Source of the DNA: Candidatus Heimdallarchaeota archaeon
Lineage (GTDB): Archaea; Asgardarchaeota; Heimdallarchaeia; JABLTI01
Length of the DNA stretch: 64,000 bases
Direction of reading: 5' to 3'
Assembly (NCBI GenBank): GCA_018238155.1
Contig: JABCTZ010000032.1
Location: 298,491 to 362,490 of the forward strand
The notes under the pieces are model-generated. The model was not told where the DNA came from and did not search any database. It saw only the letters and a program-made list of their open reading frames with translations. The position numbers and the translations under genes are program-made. Of this stretch, positions 34,588 to 43,751 are shown in pieces; the first letter of the stretch is position 1; each line of letters starts with the position of its first letter.

Positions 34588-35169
34588 CTGAGTTGACTTT
34601 TTCATCCTTTCCTTTCTTTTTCCGATTATCGATAAAGTTGTTGCAAACCCTAATATCACCATTGTTAGCAATATTCCTACAAACAAAATATAAACTAACG
34701 GTGTTTTCATACTAAAAGTCAATTTTGAAGATGATCTTGTATGCATCCAATGAATAAATGAAAAAACACTAAAAAGTAATAATGAATTGAACAAAAAAGT
34801 TGGAATAATAAAGATGTCAAGAAAATTCTTTTTCGTTAATTTTTTGCTGAAAATTACTGTTGATATCTGTGTAATTGATAATGCTATAAGTAAAATAATA
34901 CTTATTACAAATATATTATGAGCGTCTATAGCTTGTGTTTCGCTAACACCGGAAGAAGTTAAGTCTCCTGATGGTAAAATGAATTCTTGAAAGTTGCCAT
35001 TCCAATAAAAATATGACATTATTTGTGTTTCAGAATCATATGATCTAAAAATAGGTAAAACAAAATACAGTATTACCATAACAAAATAGCTGATTAATGT
35101 CAAAAAACTGTATATTGAAAAAGGATCTTTAAGTCTATCAATAATTGTGGTTTCACTTTTTTTAGTCAT
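34570..35169 (-). CDS. Four-helix membrane protein of unknown function
   Basis: A 199-residue integral membrane protein with hydrophobic segments at about 18-42, 88-108, 121-142 and 158-181. A lysine-rich tail (GKRKERMKKS) ends it. The loop between helices 1 and 2 is long and polar (residues 44-85) and may be external. No motif identifies a family. It overlaps the DUF2797 stop and follows another small membrane protein by nine bases, so the pair is likely an operon. Confidence 0.7.
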   Translation of the reverse strand: MTKKSETTIIDRLKDPFSIYSFLTLISYFVMVILYFVLPIFRSYDSETQIMSYFYWNGNFQEFILPSGDLTSSGVSETQAIDAHNIFVISIILLIALSITQISTVIFSKKLTKKNFLDIFIIPTFLFNSLLLFSVFSFIHWMHTRSSSKLTFSMKTPLVYILFVGILLTMVILGFATTLSIIGKRKERMKKSTQLNKIE

Positions 35170-35177
35170 TCTTTTTT

Positions 35178-35663
35178 CTACTCCTGTTCTTTCATATCCT
35201 CTTTCTTGCTCTTCTTTGATTTATAATGAACTAAAAATGTTGGAACAAATATCAAGCATAAAGAGAAAATCAAAGAAATAACAACAAAAATTAGATTTAC
35301 TCCTTCAAGATTTGCAATTGCTAAACCGATTATTATTTCGATAGTTGGAATTACTCCAATAATAATTGAACCCAGAACTGCCCATAAGTAATTGTTTTCG
35401 TAAACTATAGTTATAATAATTCCAGAAATAATTACTATCATAATTATTCCCACATAGAGTACTATACTGACAAAATTATAGTAAGTTGTCAATATTGAAG
35501 CAATGATATTCAAAACGGCATACATTGAAATTAGTATTGACAAAATTACTTTGCGTTGCCTTAAATAATAGGTGCAAAATTCCTTTCGTTTTTTAATTCT
35601 AAATTTCTTTTTGGTTTCAATCTCGCTTTCACCTATTTGATTTGTCATCTTACGTTGCTCCAA
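35178..35663 (-). CDS. Four-helix membrane protein of unknown function
   Basis: A 161-residue membrane protein. A positively charged N-terminus (residues 15-35) is followed by four hydrophobic helices at about 37-58, 66-87, 93-115 and 122-146, and a KSKKSKKEDMKEQE tail. Positive-inside charge places both ends in the cytoplasm. It precedes the next membrane-protein gene and is divergent from hef. No family recognised. Confidence 0.7.
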   Translation of the reverse strand: MEQRKMTNQIGESEIETKKKFRIKKRKEFCTYYLRQRKVILSILISMYAVLNIIASILTTYYNFVSIVLYVGIIMIVIISGIIITIVYENNYLWAVLGSIIIGVIPTIEIIIGLAIANLEGVNLIFVVISLIFSLCLIFVPTFLVHYKSKKSKKEDMKEQE

Positions 35664-35844
35664 TTACAAGTATTATATTTCCTATTTCTTTTAAAATTTG
35701 CTTGTTCTCTTGTGATATTCAACAAAGACTATTCGCAATGAACATAAAACTTTTGTAATTTACTTTTGGTCATCTCTCTGTAGAATACTTTAAACTAAAG
35801 TTCAATCACAGAATTCAAGACTAATACATTTAGGAACCAGAATA

Positions 35845-38310
35845 ATGAGTGAAAAGAAATTCGTAGAACATAAATATTTGAAACCCGGCACCATTGAAGC
35901 TCGTATTTACCAACAAACTATTTTTGCAAGTAGTCTCTCTAATAATACTCTCGTTGTTCTACCAACAGGATTAGGAAAAACGATTATTCTTGCTTTACTA
36001 ACTGCGAGAAGAATGGAACAATATCCTGATTCTTTTATTCTTATTATGGCTCCAACGAAACCTTTAGTTGAACAGCATCTCAAAACCTTTCAGAAAGTCT
36101 TCAATATTATAGAGGAAGAAATTGTGATGCTTTCTGGATCTACTTCTCCTGAAAAACGAAGAAAAATTTGGAAACAAGGACAAATAATAATTGCTACACC
36201 TCAAGTAGTTGAGAATGATTTATTGGGTGAACGTTTGAATTTGTCTAGATGTTCATTGCTGGGAGTTGATGAAGCCCATCGGGCAGTTGGAGGATATGCT
36301 TATGTTTACGTTGCAAAACAATATATGCGAAAGGCAAAAAATAAGCTTATTTTTGCTATTACTGCTTCTCCTGGTTCTGATAAAGAAAAAATCAATCATG
36401 TTTGTGAAAATCTTTCAATAAGAAATATTGAAACACGATTAGACACATCAAAAGATGTTCAACCATATGTTCAAAAAACTGATGTGGATTGGATTCACGT
36501 TGAACTCCCAGCCAAGTTTTTAAGAGTCAAATCACTTCTTGAAGGCTCTCTTTCAAGAAAGCTAAAGGAATTGAAACGTTTAGGTTGGATAAAATCAGCA
36601 GGAGTAAACATTAAACGTCGTGATTTACTTCAACTTCCACCTGTTATTACAAAACAGTTTGACCAGACTGAAAACCCTTCTGAACTTTATTTAGCACTAG
36701 GTCTAGTTGGTTCTTCTATTAGATTAACTCATGCTTTAGAATTGTTGGAAACACAGGGTATTAGCTCTTTACTCAAATATTTCGATAAAATGAGAAAGGA
36801 ATCTAAAGGATCAAAAGCAACCCGTACTCTGATAAATTTAATCAATGAAGATGCGATGGTCGTTGCATATGATGTATCACATCAAATTAGGGAGGAAGGG
36901 TTAGAGCATCCTAAAATACCTGAATTGGAAAAAATCATTCAAGAATCTATTTCTACAAGTCCCGGTTCGAGAATATTGGTTTTCACTCAATATAGAAATT
37001 CTGCAAAATTACTGGCAGACACTTTGAATGGGTTGAAAGGTATTCGTGCTTCTAGATTTGTTGGACAAGCTTCAAAATCAGGCGATAAAGGCTTTTCTCA
37101 GAAGAAGCAACTGGAGATTATGCAGCAATTTCGTGATGGTGATTTAAATTGCTTAGTTGCAACTAGTGTTGGTGAAGAAGGTTTAGATGTGTCAGAATGT
37201 GATTTAGTTACTTTTTATGACTGTGTACCTTCAGCAATCAGAAATATTCAACGTAGAGGAAGAACTGGTAGGAACAGAGCTGGAAGAGTTGTTGTGTTAA
37301 TAACGAAAGGCACTCGAGATGAAGGATATTTTTGGGCTGCACGACATAAAGAAAGACAAATGAAAAGAAATCTTAGAGATTTAGAAAAATTACGTAAACC
37401 TCAAATTGATCTACAGCAAAGAACCATGGAGGATTTCTTTGCAGCTGCATCTTCTTCTGATGAAAAACCAATAGAGGAAGACAAAGTAGTAGTTGAAGAA
37501 GGACTTGATGATCTTTCAATTTTCTCAGATGAAGCATTATGCATATTGGAGAATGATGTTGAAACAAGTAAAGTATCTGAAACAATTGAGCCCACAAAAA
37601 ATGAGCTCTCAGCTTTGGAAGATTTTAAAACACTCTCTGATGATACAACAACAAAAGGACAAGAAATCAAAATATTTGTTGACACTCGAGAGTCAAAATC
37701 GGGCATTGCAAAGGAATTAATCGAACTTGGAGTCAAAATAGATCTACAACAACTTGAGATAGCTGATTATATTCTAAGCTCTCGTGTTGGTGTCGAAAGA
37801 AAAGATGTGGCAGATTTGAGTCAAAGTATTATTGATGGTCGTCTCTTCCCTCAATTAATTGCTCTCAAAAGAAATTATGAAAAACCAATTCTAATAATTG
37901 AAGGAGATACATTGTACGGTCATAGAGCCTTAAATCCTGAAGCAATTAGAGGTGCAATTTCATCTATAGTAGTTAATTATGATATTGGTTTAATTTGGAG
38001 TCGAAACCCTAAGGATACTGCAAGATTTTTACGAAATATTGCTAAAAGAGAACAAATTCACTCTGATAAAACTCCTTTAATTCGAACTGAAAAAGCACCT
38101 ACAGATCCTGCTGAATTGTTAGAGTTCATCGTTGCTGGTTTCCCAAAAATAAATACTGTTCTAGCTAGACGCATATTGAATAAATTTGCTTCTCTGGAAA
38201 ATTTCTTCAATGCTTCAGCTGAAGAGCTTCAAGAGCTTAAAGGAATTGGAAAGAAAATGTCTAATGAAATACTCGAGATAATAAAAATGAAATACCAACC
38301 AGAAGATTGA
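35845..38310 (+). CDS. hef: Hef: helicase-nuclease for forked DNA (FANCM/XPF-like)
   Basis: Archaeal fork-processing enzyme of 821 residues. The N-terminal superfamily 2 helicase has VLPTGLGKTIIL (Walker A, about 38-49), DEAH (about 145), TASPGS, and the RRGRTGRNRAGR motif VI. A charged linker (about 530-610) follows, then an XPF-type nuclease: VDTRESKSG (about 612) and VGVERKDVADL (ERKxxxD, about 645). Two C-terminal helix-hairpin-helix motifs (FPKINTVLARRIL and LKGIGKKMSNEIL) close it. This is the full Hef domain order, as in Pyrococcus. The nuclease active site appears intact. The stop is followed by a convergent zinc-ribbon gene. Confidence 0.95.
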   Translation: MSEKKFVEHKYLKPGTIEARIYQQTIFASSLSNNTLVVLPTGLGKTIILALLTARRMEQYPDSFILIMAPTKPLVEQHLKTFQKVFNIIEEEIVMLSGSTSPEKRRKIWKQGQIIIATPQVVENDLLGERLNLSRCSLLGVDEAHRAVGGYAYVYVAKQYMRKAKNKLIFAITASPGSDKEKINHVCENLSIRNIETRLDTSKDVQPYVQKTDVDWIHVELPAKFLRVKSLLEGSLSRKLKELKRLGWIKSAGVNIKRRDLLQLPPVITKQFDQTENPSELYLALGLVGSSIRLTHALELLETQGISSLLKYFDKMRKESKGSKATRTLINLINEDAMVVAYDVSHQIREEGLEHPKIPELEKIIQESISTSPGSRILVFTQYRNSAKLLADTLNGLKGIRASRFVGQASKSGDKGFSQKKQLEIMQQFRDGDLNCLVATSVGEEGLDVSECDLVTFYDCVPSAIRNIQRRGRTGRNRAGRVVVLITKGTRDEGYFWAARHKERQMKRNLRDLEKLRKPQIDLQQRTMEDFFAAASSSDEKPIEEDKVVVEEGLDDLSIFSDEALCILENDVETSKVSETIEPTKNELSALEDFKTLSDDTTTKGQEIKIFVDTRESKSGIAKELIELGVKIDLQQLEIADYILSSRVGVERKDVADLSQSIIDGRLFPQLIALKRNYEKPILIIEGDTLYGHRALNPEAIRGAISSIVVNYDIGLIWSRNPKDTARFLRNIAKREQIHSDKTPLIRTEKAPTDPAELLEFIVAGFPKINTVLARRILNKFASLENFFNASAEELQELKGIGKKMSNEILEIIKMKYQPED

Positions 38311-38324
38311 TCTTTCATTTCTTT

Positions 38325-38708
38325 CTATTCATTTCTCATTTTTGTTAATGTTGAATGTAATTTTTCGATCGCATCTGAAAGTTTGATTATTTCATCTGGG
38401 TCATCTGTTTCTTCTAGCTTTTTTCTAAGTGTTTCAATCTTCTTATTGATAGTTTGGTGGACCTTCGATTCATTCGAATCGAATTCGGATGAAGACTGCT
38501 TATGAAGAGCCTTTTGAATTTCTTTAGGTAATTCGCTTTCATCTTTGTATATCATCACTTCTTTATTACAAACTTTACAGTAGATTTTGTCATTGATTTT
38601 TATCAAGGGGGAATCACACACAGGGCAAGCAGTACTTAGTAAAGTGCCACCAGCACGTAATGCTTCTGCAATTGCTTTAATTCCTTCATCAGTTGTTTTG
38701 TTTGACAT
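38325..38708 (-). CDS. SSSCA1/ZNRD2-family zinc-ribbon protein
   Basis: A 127-residue protein with an N-terminal helix, then GIKAIAEALRAGGTLLSTACP and a zinc ribbon CPVCDSPL...YCKVCNKEVM (C-x2-C, 13 residues, C-x2-C) at about 28-50. This is the Sjogren syndrome/scleroderma autoantigen 1 (p27) family found in archaea and eukaryotes. The remainder is a highly charged coiled-coil-like helix (NKKIETLRKKLEETDDPDE). Its function is not well defined in archaea. It is 15 bases downstream of the HD hydrolase on the same strand and may be cotranscribed. Confidence 0.85.
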   Translation of the reverse strand: MSNKTTDEGIKAIAEALRAGGTLLSTACPVCDSPLIKINDKIYCKVCNKEVMIYKDESELPKEIQKALHKQSSSEFDSNESKVHQTINKKIETLRKKLEETDDPDEIIKLSDAIEKLHSTLTKMRNE

Positions 38709-38723
38709 TTCATTTACACCTTT

Positions 38724-40019
38724 TCAAAATGATATTTGAGTTCCAATTGATTTTTCACCAAAAACCTCTATTGCTGCTTTTCTCACTTGTTCTCTATTTT
38801 CTTCAAAAGCATACACTCTAAAGATATAGAGCATCCCCATGAGCGATTCAAATATTCTTGATACGTTTCTAATTTTAACTCCTATTTTCTCTTGACTTAT
38901 ACCATCCCTTCTAAACATGGGTACTTCATAAGCAGGTAAATCTATTGAATGCGAATATGGAACACTAGGGAGTGTGGGAATATCGATGAATATATCTTTT
39001 GTTTTTAGGTTAGCTTTACGTGCAATTTCTTCAATTAATCTTTGACGATAATTTTCTTTGCTGAGAGTTGATTGTAAGAATTCATCTCGAGTCATAAATT
39101 CTCTTTCAAAAGCAACCTTAAGTAGATGTCTATCCGCTAATTTTTTCATCATTTTTTTGGATGATTTGCTTTCTAATAGTTTTGTCCAAACTGTAAAGTC
39201 ATCTAATTTTAAATAATCCTCTGGTGTTTTGAAATCAAGTAAACCAAGCTCTTTCTCGGCTAATTCCATTGCACGAACAATCATCAGTTGGGATGCTCTC
39301 GATACTTTATGGAAATAAATTGTTCTAAAGGATTCCACTCGAGCGATAAGAAATGCTTCAAATGCAGGTAAGGCTGAGTAATTTACTGCTAAATTTCCTT
39401 CAAATACGCCCATTGTATAGAGGATTCTCATAATATCTACTTGACCATATTCTGCTCCTGTATGATAGGAATCTCGAACAATGAAATCCATTTTATCTAC
39501 ATCACAAGCACCTGAGATAATCTGATTCAGATACCCTTTGCCCTTAATGGTTTTATTTCCATTAATTAATCCAGAAATAATATCAACATTCACTCCATTT
39601 GTTTTTAGGATATCAGAAATTTCACTTTTCTGTATAATCCATCTTGAAAGATCTTCGTGATTTTTGTTTGCTTTGGATAAAAGTGCTTCAAATGTGTGTG
39701 AGAAAGGACCGTGACCTATATCATGTAGCAAACCAGCAACCTTTACATGAGTAATATCCTTTTCAGAAAGAGTAACATTTTCATCGTTTGTAATTGAATG
39801 AGCCATTTTTTCTGCTAAATAACTAACGCCAAGAGAATGCTCGAATCGAGTATGATTTGCTCCAGGATAAACATATTCTGATCCTGAGAGTTGTTTTATT
39901 CTTCTTAGGCGTTGGAAATATCTAGTATCTATGAGTTCTCTTACTAAATCATCAACGAAAATATAACCATGAATTGGATCTTTAATGAATTGTATTTTTT
40001 TAATGTTAGATTGATTCAA
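38724..40019 (-). CDS. HD-domain phosphohydrolase (SAMHD1/YwfO-like)
   Basis: A 431-residue HD-superfamily metal-dependent phosphohydrolase. The N-terminus KDPIHGYIFVDDLVRELIDT followed by YFQRLRRIKQLSGSEYVYP is typical of the SAMHD1/YwfO branch. The metal ligands are H (HTRFEHSLG, about 57), HD in LLHDIGHGPFSH (about 103), and D in DVDKMDFIVRD (about 182). SAMHD1-type members hydrolyse dNTPs, so dNTP turnover is a reasonable but unproven role. It lies between the zinc-ribbon gene and a Roadblock protein. Confidence 0.85.
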   Translation of the reverse strand: MNQSNIKKIQFIKDPIHGYIFVDDLVRELIDTRYFQRLRRIKQLSGSEYVYPGANHTRFEHSLGVSYLAEKMAHSITNDENVTLSEKDITHVKVAGLLHDIGHGPFSHTFEALLSKANKNHEDLSRWIIQKSEISDILKTNGVNVDIISGLINGNKTIKGKGYLNQIISGACDVDKMDFIVRDSYHTGAEYGQVDIMRILYTMGVFEGNLAVNYSALPAFEAFLIARVESFRTIYFHKVSRASQLMIVRAMELAEKELGLLDFKTPEDYLKLDDFTVWTKLLESKSSKKMMKKLADRHLLKVAFEREFMTRDEFLQSTLSKENYRQRLIEEIARKANLKTKDIFIDIPTLPSVPYSHSIDLPAYEVPMFRRDGISQEKIGVKIRNVSRIFESLMGMLYIFRVYAFEENREQVRKAAIEVFGEKSIGTQISF

Positions 40020-40194
40020 TTCCAGTTGCTCCTAATGGATCTTGATGTATTCTTTCCTGTTATTCTGTTCTATAGGCAAACATAATCCTATCCTTATAAA
40101 AAAATTTACTCAAATAGATGATGTTTATTTAAAAAAGAAGAAATAAAAGTGGCTGAGGGGCTTTTTTCCCCAAAGCACTAGTAATCGTTTTTTT

Positions 40195-40593
40195 TTATGA
40201 AGATGGGACAGAACCCATTATTTGGGATAGTGTTGGAGCATGAGTTGACAAGCTCTTTACTGTTAATGGCATTGATTTCTGATCAGTGGATCCACCAATT
40301 AAATAAAATCTACCAATATCTTTCATGACCATAAAGCCATTTGCGCCTCTAAGAATAATGTCTTGTAAAGGACTAAATGATAATCGATCAAGATATAGCT
40401 TACTGGTGGAAACAAGTGCGGCAGCCATTGCTGATAGCTCAACAGGGTCGATATCTTTGTTTTGTGCAAAGAAAGCAACTCTTTCTCCTGCTTCCGAGAC
40501 AATTGCCAGAGCTCCTAGTTGTGTTTCTGCTGTAATTTGCTGTAAAACAGCTACAAGCTCTTTTGCTTTTTCTGGTGGAATTTTTATTGCCAT
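40195..40593 (-). CDS. Roadblock/LC7 domain protein
   Basis: A 132-residue single-domain protein. The fold is seen as an initial helix, then the LGALAIVSEAGERVAFFAQ hairpin, a central helix DPVELSAMAAALVSTSKLYL and the strands DIILRGANGFMVMKDIG and FYLIGG. In bacteria and archaea these proteins pair with small GTPases (MglB-like), and in eukaryotes with Ragulator and dynein. Asgard genomes carry many. It is followed on the minus strand by a gelsolin-like protein whose 3' end is 33 bases upstream, suggesting a joint operon. Confidence 0.88.
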   Translation of the reverse strand: MAIKIPPEKAKELVAVLQQITAETQLGALAIVSEAGERVAFFAQNKDIDPVELSAMAAALVSTSKLYLDRLSFSPLQDIILRGANGFMVMKDIGRFYLIGGSTDQKSMPLTVKSLSTHAPTLSQIMGSVPSS

Positions 40594-40625
40594 AATATCT
40601 CACACACAAATTGTTTTTTAGTTAT

Positions 40626-41636
40626 TTATTCAATTTCTATTTGGAAGGTACTCATCAAGTCCTCAATACCTTGATCAAATTGTACATCTTCTTCCTTTTT
40701 CTTAACTACTTTTTCAAGCTTCTTTAATACTTCGACAACTTTAACAACGCCATTTTCTATGACGATTCTTGGAACACGATCTGGTGCTAAGAACACTCCT
40801 TCAGGAGGATTTGGTGGGACAAGAAATTCAGTTCCTTGTTGTTTGTAAACGCCTGTTCCAACAATTACTAAATCTCTTTCATACCCTGAAGGTACTCCTA
40901 ATTCTTTTATGATCTTGAATGCATAGGATGGATCTATTTCTTCTGTCATTTTCTGTGAAGCTGGTTGTGGAGGTGGTGTTGCTGTTTGTGCTGGGGTTGG
41001 TGGAGGAGTAACTTGTTTCGCGGTTTTTTTTGCTTGAACAGGTGCTGGACGAATCATCTTAGGTTCACTGCCACCATTCATCATTTCACTTAAAATAGTC
41101 CTTTGTTTCTGAGGTTGTTTTTGACCCTGAGATTCAGGTCTCTTTGCTCTAGGACCACTTGCTGCTGCTTGGTTTGTTGGTTCAGCTCGAGAACCAGCGA
41201 ATTGGGATGCCTCTGCTTTATCTTTATCTGTATAAATTATCTTTTTGCCTGGTTCTTCCCCTCTTAATTTAAATTCAACATTCTGTTCTAATCCCATTGT
41301 AGATGGGTTTGTTGGAATTCCCCGGGTGGAACTTTCAACAACACCAACGGTTGCTTCTCCTCTTGATCTCTTAATTGTAAACTCAAATTCATTAGTTTCA
41401 TCTCCCTCTTCAACAACTGATAACCGGTAAGCAAATCCATAATAGGTTTTTCGCAATTCTGCAGCAGCTCTACTACCAATAAATTTCTTCTTTATACCAG
41501 AATTTGCTCCTTTCCATAGAAAGATTCGTTTAAATTGATCATCAACAACAATTATTACTCTTGTACTTTCTTGAATAAACTCTTTTTCTTCTTCTAAAGA
41601 GCCATCTTCAAGTACTAGATAAAATTTCATAGACAT
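40626..41636 (-). CDS. Single gelsolin-like domain protein with proline/glutamine linker
   Basis: A 336-residue protein. Residues about 1-90 resemble one gelsolin repeat: VVDDQFKRIFLWKGANSG (the D-x-W-x-G core), then helix KKFIGSRAAAELRKTYYG and VVEEGDETNEFEF, as in the eukaryotic VxEGxExxxF ending. Residues about 100-235 are a low-complexity Pro/Gln/Ala linker, and a C-terminal domain (about 240-336) has no recognised family. Asgard gelsolins with one or two domains have been shown to act on actin. Here the calcium-binding residues cannot be confirmed. It is immediately upstream of the Roadblock gene on the minus strand. Confidence 0.7.
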   Translation of the reverse strand: MSMKFYLVLEDGSLEEEKEFIQESTRVIIVVDDQFKRIFLWKGANSGIKKKFIGSRAAAELRKTYYGFAYRLSVVEEGDETNEFEFTIKRSRGEATVGVVESSTRGIPTNPSTMGLEQNVEFKLRGEEPGKKIIYTDKDKAEASQFAGSRAEPTNQAAASGPRAKRPESQGQKQPQKQRTILSEMMNGGSEPKMIRPAPVQAKKTAKQVTPPPTPAQTATPPPQPASQKMTEEIDPSYAFKIIKELGVPSGYERDLVIVGTGVYKQQGTEFLVPPNPPEGVFLAPDRVPRIVIENGVVKVVEVLKKLEKVVKKKEEDVQFDQGIEDLMSTFQIEIE

Positions 41637-41776
41637 TTTAGTTTTTCTCCATTAAGCACTATATATAAAATTGATACATTTAATCTTTTATTGTTTTCTA
41701 AATATGCATATTTGATATTTATTATCATTATCCTTTATATAAAAATCCCTTTGGGCATAATTTCCCCAATTTAAAT

Positions 41777-42190
41777 CTATTCTAGGTCATAAAATTGTTT
41801 TAAAAGATCATCCACAAGAGTGATTGCCTCTGTAAACAAACTCTCGTTCTGCTCTTTGAAATTTGTCGATAAATAAACAATTTTGCTTATTGCTCTTACT
41901 ACTTTTTCAGCTAAAGCTTTAGTATAAATTTCGTTTCTTGAACCTATAACAGTTGCACTTGTTAATCCTCTTCTCCCTGTTGGAGAATCAGAATAGCTTC
42001 TCTCACTCGAGAGACCTAAGCTTGTATCAATAGGTAGAGAGAGTGCAGTTGTTCCCAATTTATTCGCTCCTAAATGGGAAATGGAGATGAAAATACCGTT
42101 CTCGAAATCTGTTGCTATAATCTGAAGATTTTCACCTTCTTGAAAATAAAATGGATGTTTGATTCTCCCTTCGATTTTTCTATTTTCCAT
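41777..42190 (-). CDS. Possible PAC3-like proteasome assembly chaperone
   Basis: A 137-residue protein. Pattern and order resemble eukaryotic PAC3 (PSMG3): a strand IATDFENGIFISISHLG with KLGTTALSLP, corresponding to the VCTAFSSHILVLVTQFGKMGT region, and a later ATVIGSRNEIYTKALAEKVV, corresponding to VLLGQDEPLIHVFAKNLVAF, then a C-terminal helix. The match is from memory and distant. An unrelated archaeal protein of the same size remains possible. There is no signal peptide. It sits between the gelsolin-like and NYN-domain genes on the same strand, with a 140-base gap before the former. Confidence 0.4.
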   Translation of the reverse strand: MENRKIEGRIKHPFYFQEGENLQIIATDFENGIFISISHLGANKLGTTALSLPIDTSLGLSSERSYSDSPTGRRGLTSATVIGSRNEIYTKALAEKVVRAISKIVYLSTNFKEQNESLFTEAITLVDDLLKQFYDLE

Positions 42191-42216
42191 AAATAATCAA
42201 CACATTTGAGCACTAT

Positions 42217-42696
42217 CTATTTGAGTAGATCCAATGTTAGAATAATATCAGCAACTGATTCTATAGCTGGGGAAATATCTTTATCCCATATAATTACCGC
42301 AAGGCTTTTCTTGTTTTTTATTTGAGATAGAATTGGAATTAAATTTTTATCTGCTGTTCCAATAGCAACTATGTCTATTCCATCATTATTCATCATTTCT
42401 AATGCACGAATAGAAACATGAATATCTACATCACTGCCAACAATTTCTTCACTAAATCCTTGAGCTCTCAATAAATCAGAATCTTTCTGACTAATTTGTG
42501 TGTCTGTGATTATTTTACCAGTTCGAACTATGCCAATTTGATTCAGAGATTTTTTAAGTGATTTCATTTTCGAAAAAGGGAAATCTGGAAGAATCGTAGG
42601 ACCATCAATAATTAATGCTATTTTCTTTTTATTCTCATCGGATATTATTCGTAAGGCTTTACCAACTCTATTTAATACCATTTTTTTCACCTTCAT
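42217..42696 (-). CDS. NYN-domain (PIN-like) ribonuclease-family protein
   Basis: A 159-residue protein of the NYN/LabA type. Acidic residues for a PIN-like active site are seen in ALIIDGPTIL (about 28), GSDVDIHVSIRALEM (about 90) and VAIGTADKNLIPIL (about 112-125). The final segment VADIILTLDLL fits the family. Members cleave or process RNA. The N-terminal 20 residues include an unusual MNLVGKALR-like lead. It is followed by the PAC3-like gene and preceded by uppS 13 bases upstream. Confidence 0.8.
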   Translation of the reverse strand: MKVKKMVLNRVGKALRIISDENKKKIALIIDGPTILPDFPFSKMKSLKKSLNQIGIVRTGKIITDTQISQKDSDLLRAQGFSEEIVGSDVDIHVSIRALEMMNNDGIDIVAIGTADKNLIPILSQIKNKKSLAVIIWDKDISPAIESVADIILTLDLLK

Positions 42697-42708
42697 TTAA
42701 ATTGAATG

Positions 42709-43473
42709 TTATTTACCATACCTTCTTTCTCTTTGTTGAAAAATTCTTATCGCACGCCAAAGGTCAATTTTTCGGAACGCAGGCCAGTATATATCTGTAA
42801 AGTATAATTCTGAATAAGCACTTTGCCATAGTAAGAATCCACTTAACCTTTCTTCTCCAGAAGTTCTGATAATAAGATCAGGGTCTGGTAATCCTTCTGT
42901 GTAAAGGTGATTACCAATTACTTTTTCATCTACTTCTTCTAAAGTTAACTCATTCTTCTGTACTTTTTTGATTACTTTTTTAACCGCATCAACTATTTCT
43001 GCTCTCCCACCATAACTGATTGCAATATTTAATTGAAAATTATCGTAGTCTTTCGTGCATTCTTCAATTTCATCAATTGATTTGTTGATCTTATCTGGAA
43101 GAGTCTCTCTACGACCAATAACCTTTACTTTTACTTTGTTTTTCACAATTAAGGGTTCACTTCTCAATTGATGCAATTTTTCAACTAATAATTCCATTAT
43201 ACGTTGTACTTCTTCAGGAGCTCTCGAGAAATTTTCAGTAGAGAATGCATAAATAGTAATAATTTTGACTCCTATTTTCCAAGACCAATTAAGTAGTTCC
43301 TCTACTTTTTGTGCACCGAAAGCATGTCCATCTTTTTCATCTAAACCCTTTTTTCGAGCAAATCTTCTATTTCCATCTAAAATAACACCAATATGTTGTG
43401 GTTTTGGAAATTTTTTAACTTGTTTCCATAATCTATTTTCATAAATAGTATAGATAGGATTTTTGATTTTCAT
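42709..43473 (-). CDS. uppS: Cis-prenyltransferase (polyprenyl diphosphate synthase)
   Basis: Synthesises the long-chain polyprenyl carrier used for glycan transfer, for example dolichol-type carriers in archaeal N-glycosylation. The 254-residue protein has GVILDGNRRFARKKGL (the catalytic Asp), then GVKIITIYAFSTENFSRAPEEV, the NIAISYGGRAEIVDA segment and PDPDLIIRTSGEERLSGF with the final ELYFTDIYWPAF. All conserved blocks are in place. It could supply the lipid carrier for an oligosaccharyltransferase that uses the OST3/6-like protein. That link is inferred. Confidence 0.95.
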   Translation of the reverse strand: MKIKNPIYTIYENRLWKQVKKFPKPQHIGVILDGNRRFARKKGLDEKDGHAFGAQKVEELLNWSWKIGVKIITIYAFSTENFSRAPEEVQRIMELLVEKLHQLRSEPLIVKNKVKVKVIGRRETLPDKINKSIDEIEECTKDYDNFQLNIAISYGGRAEIVDAVKKVIKKVQKNELTLEEVDEKVIGNHLYTEGLPDPDLIIRTSGEERLSGFLLWQSAYSELYFTDIYWPAFRKIDLWRAIRIFQQRERRYGK

Positions 43474-43751
43474 ATACTGCCAACAACCACTTCACGATTG
43501 CTATTCTATTAACTCATATATTTTTTGTTGTATAGATGCTATATCTTTTCTATCTTATTTTAACCTTTTTTAGTAAAATGGCAATTCAAATTTAAGAATT
43601 CTCTTAAAAAATTAAGAGGCTAATAATATTTTATTATTCACTTTCATAATTAGAATTTGAAAACTAATATATTCTTAAAACGAAAAAAGAAAAGAATAGA
43701 AGAAAAGTTACTTGCTGTAAATAAACAGCAAAGTTAGTCTCAAATAATGAA

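Noticed and set aside
40626..41636. Transcription or chromatin protein because of the Ala/Pro/Gln linker
   Set aside because: The first 90 residues fit a gelsolin repeat better, and the linker alone is not diagnostic.
42615..42800. Plus-strand ORF over the NYN/uppS junction
   Set aside because: Both underlying minus-strand genes are clear, and this frame shows no family features.
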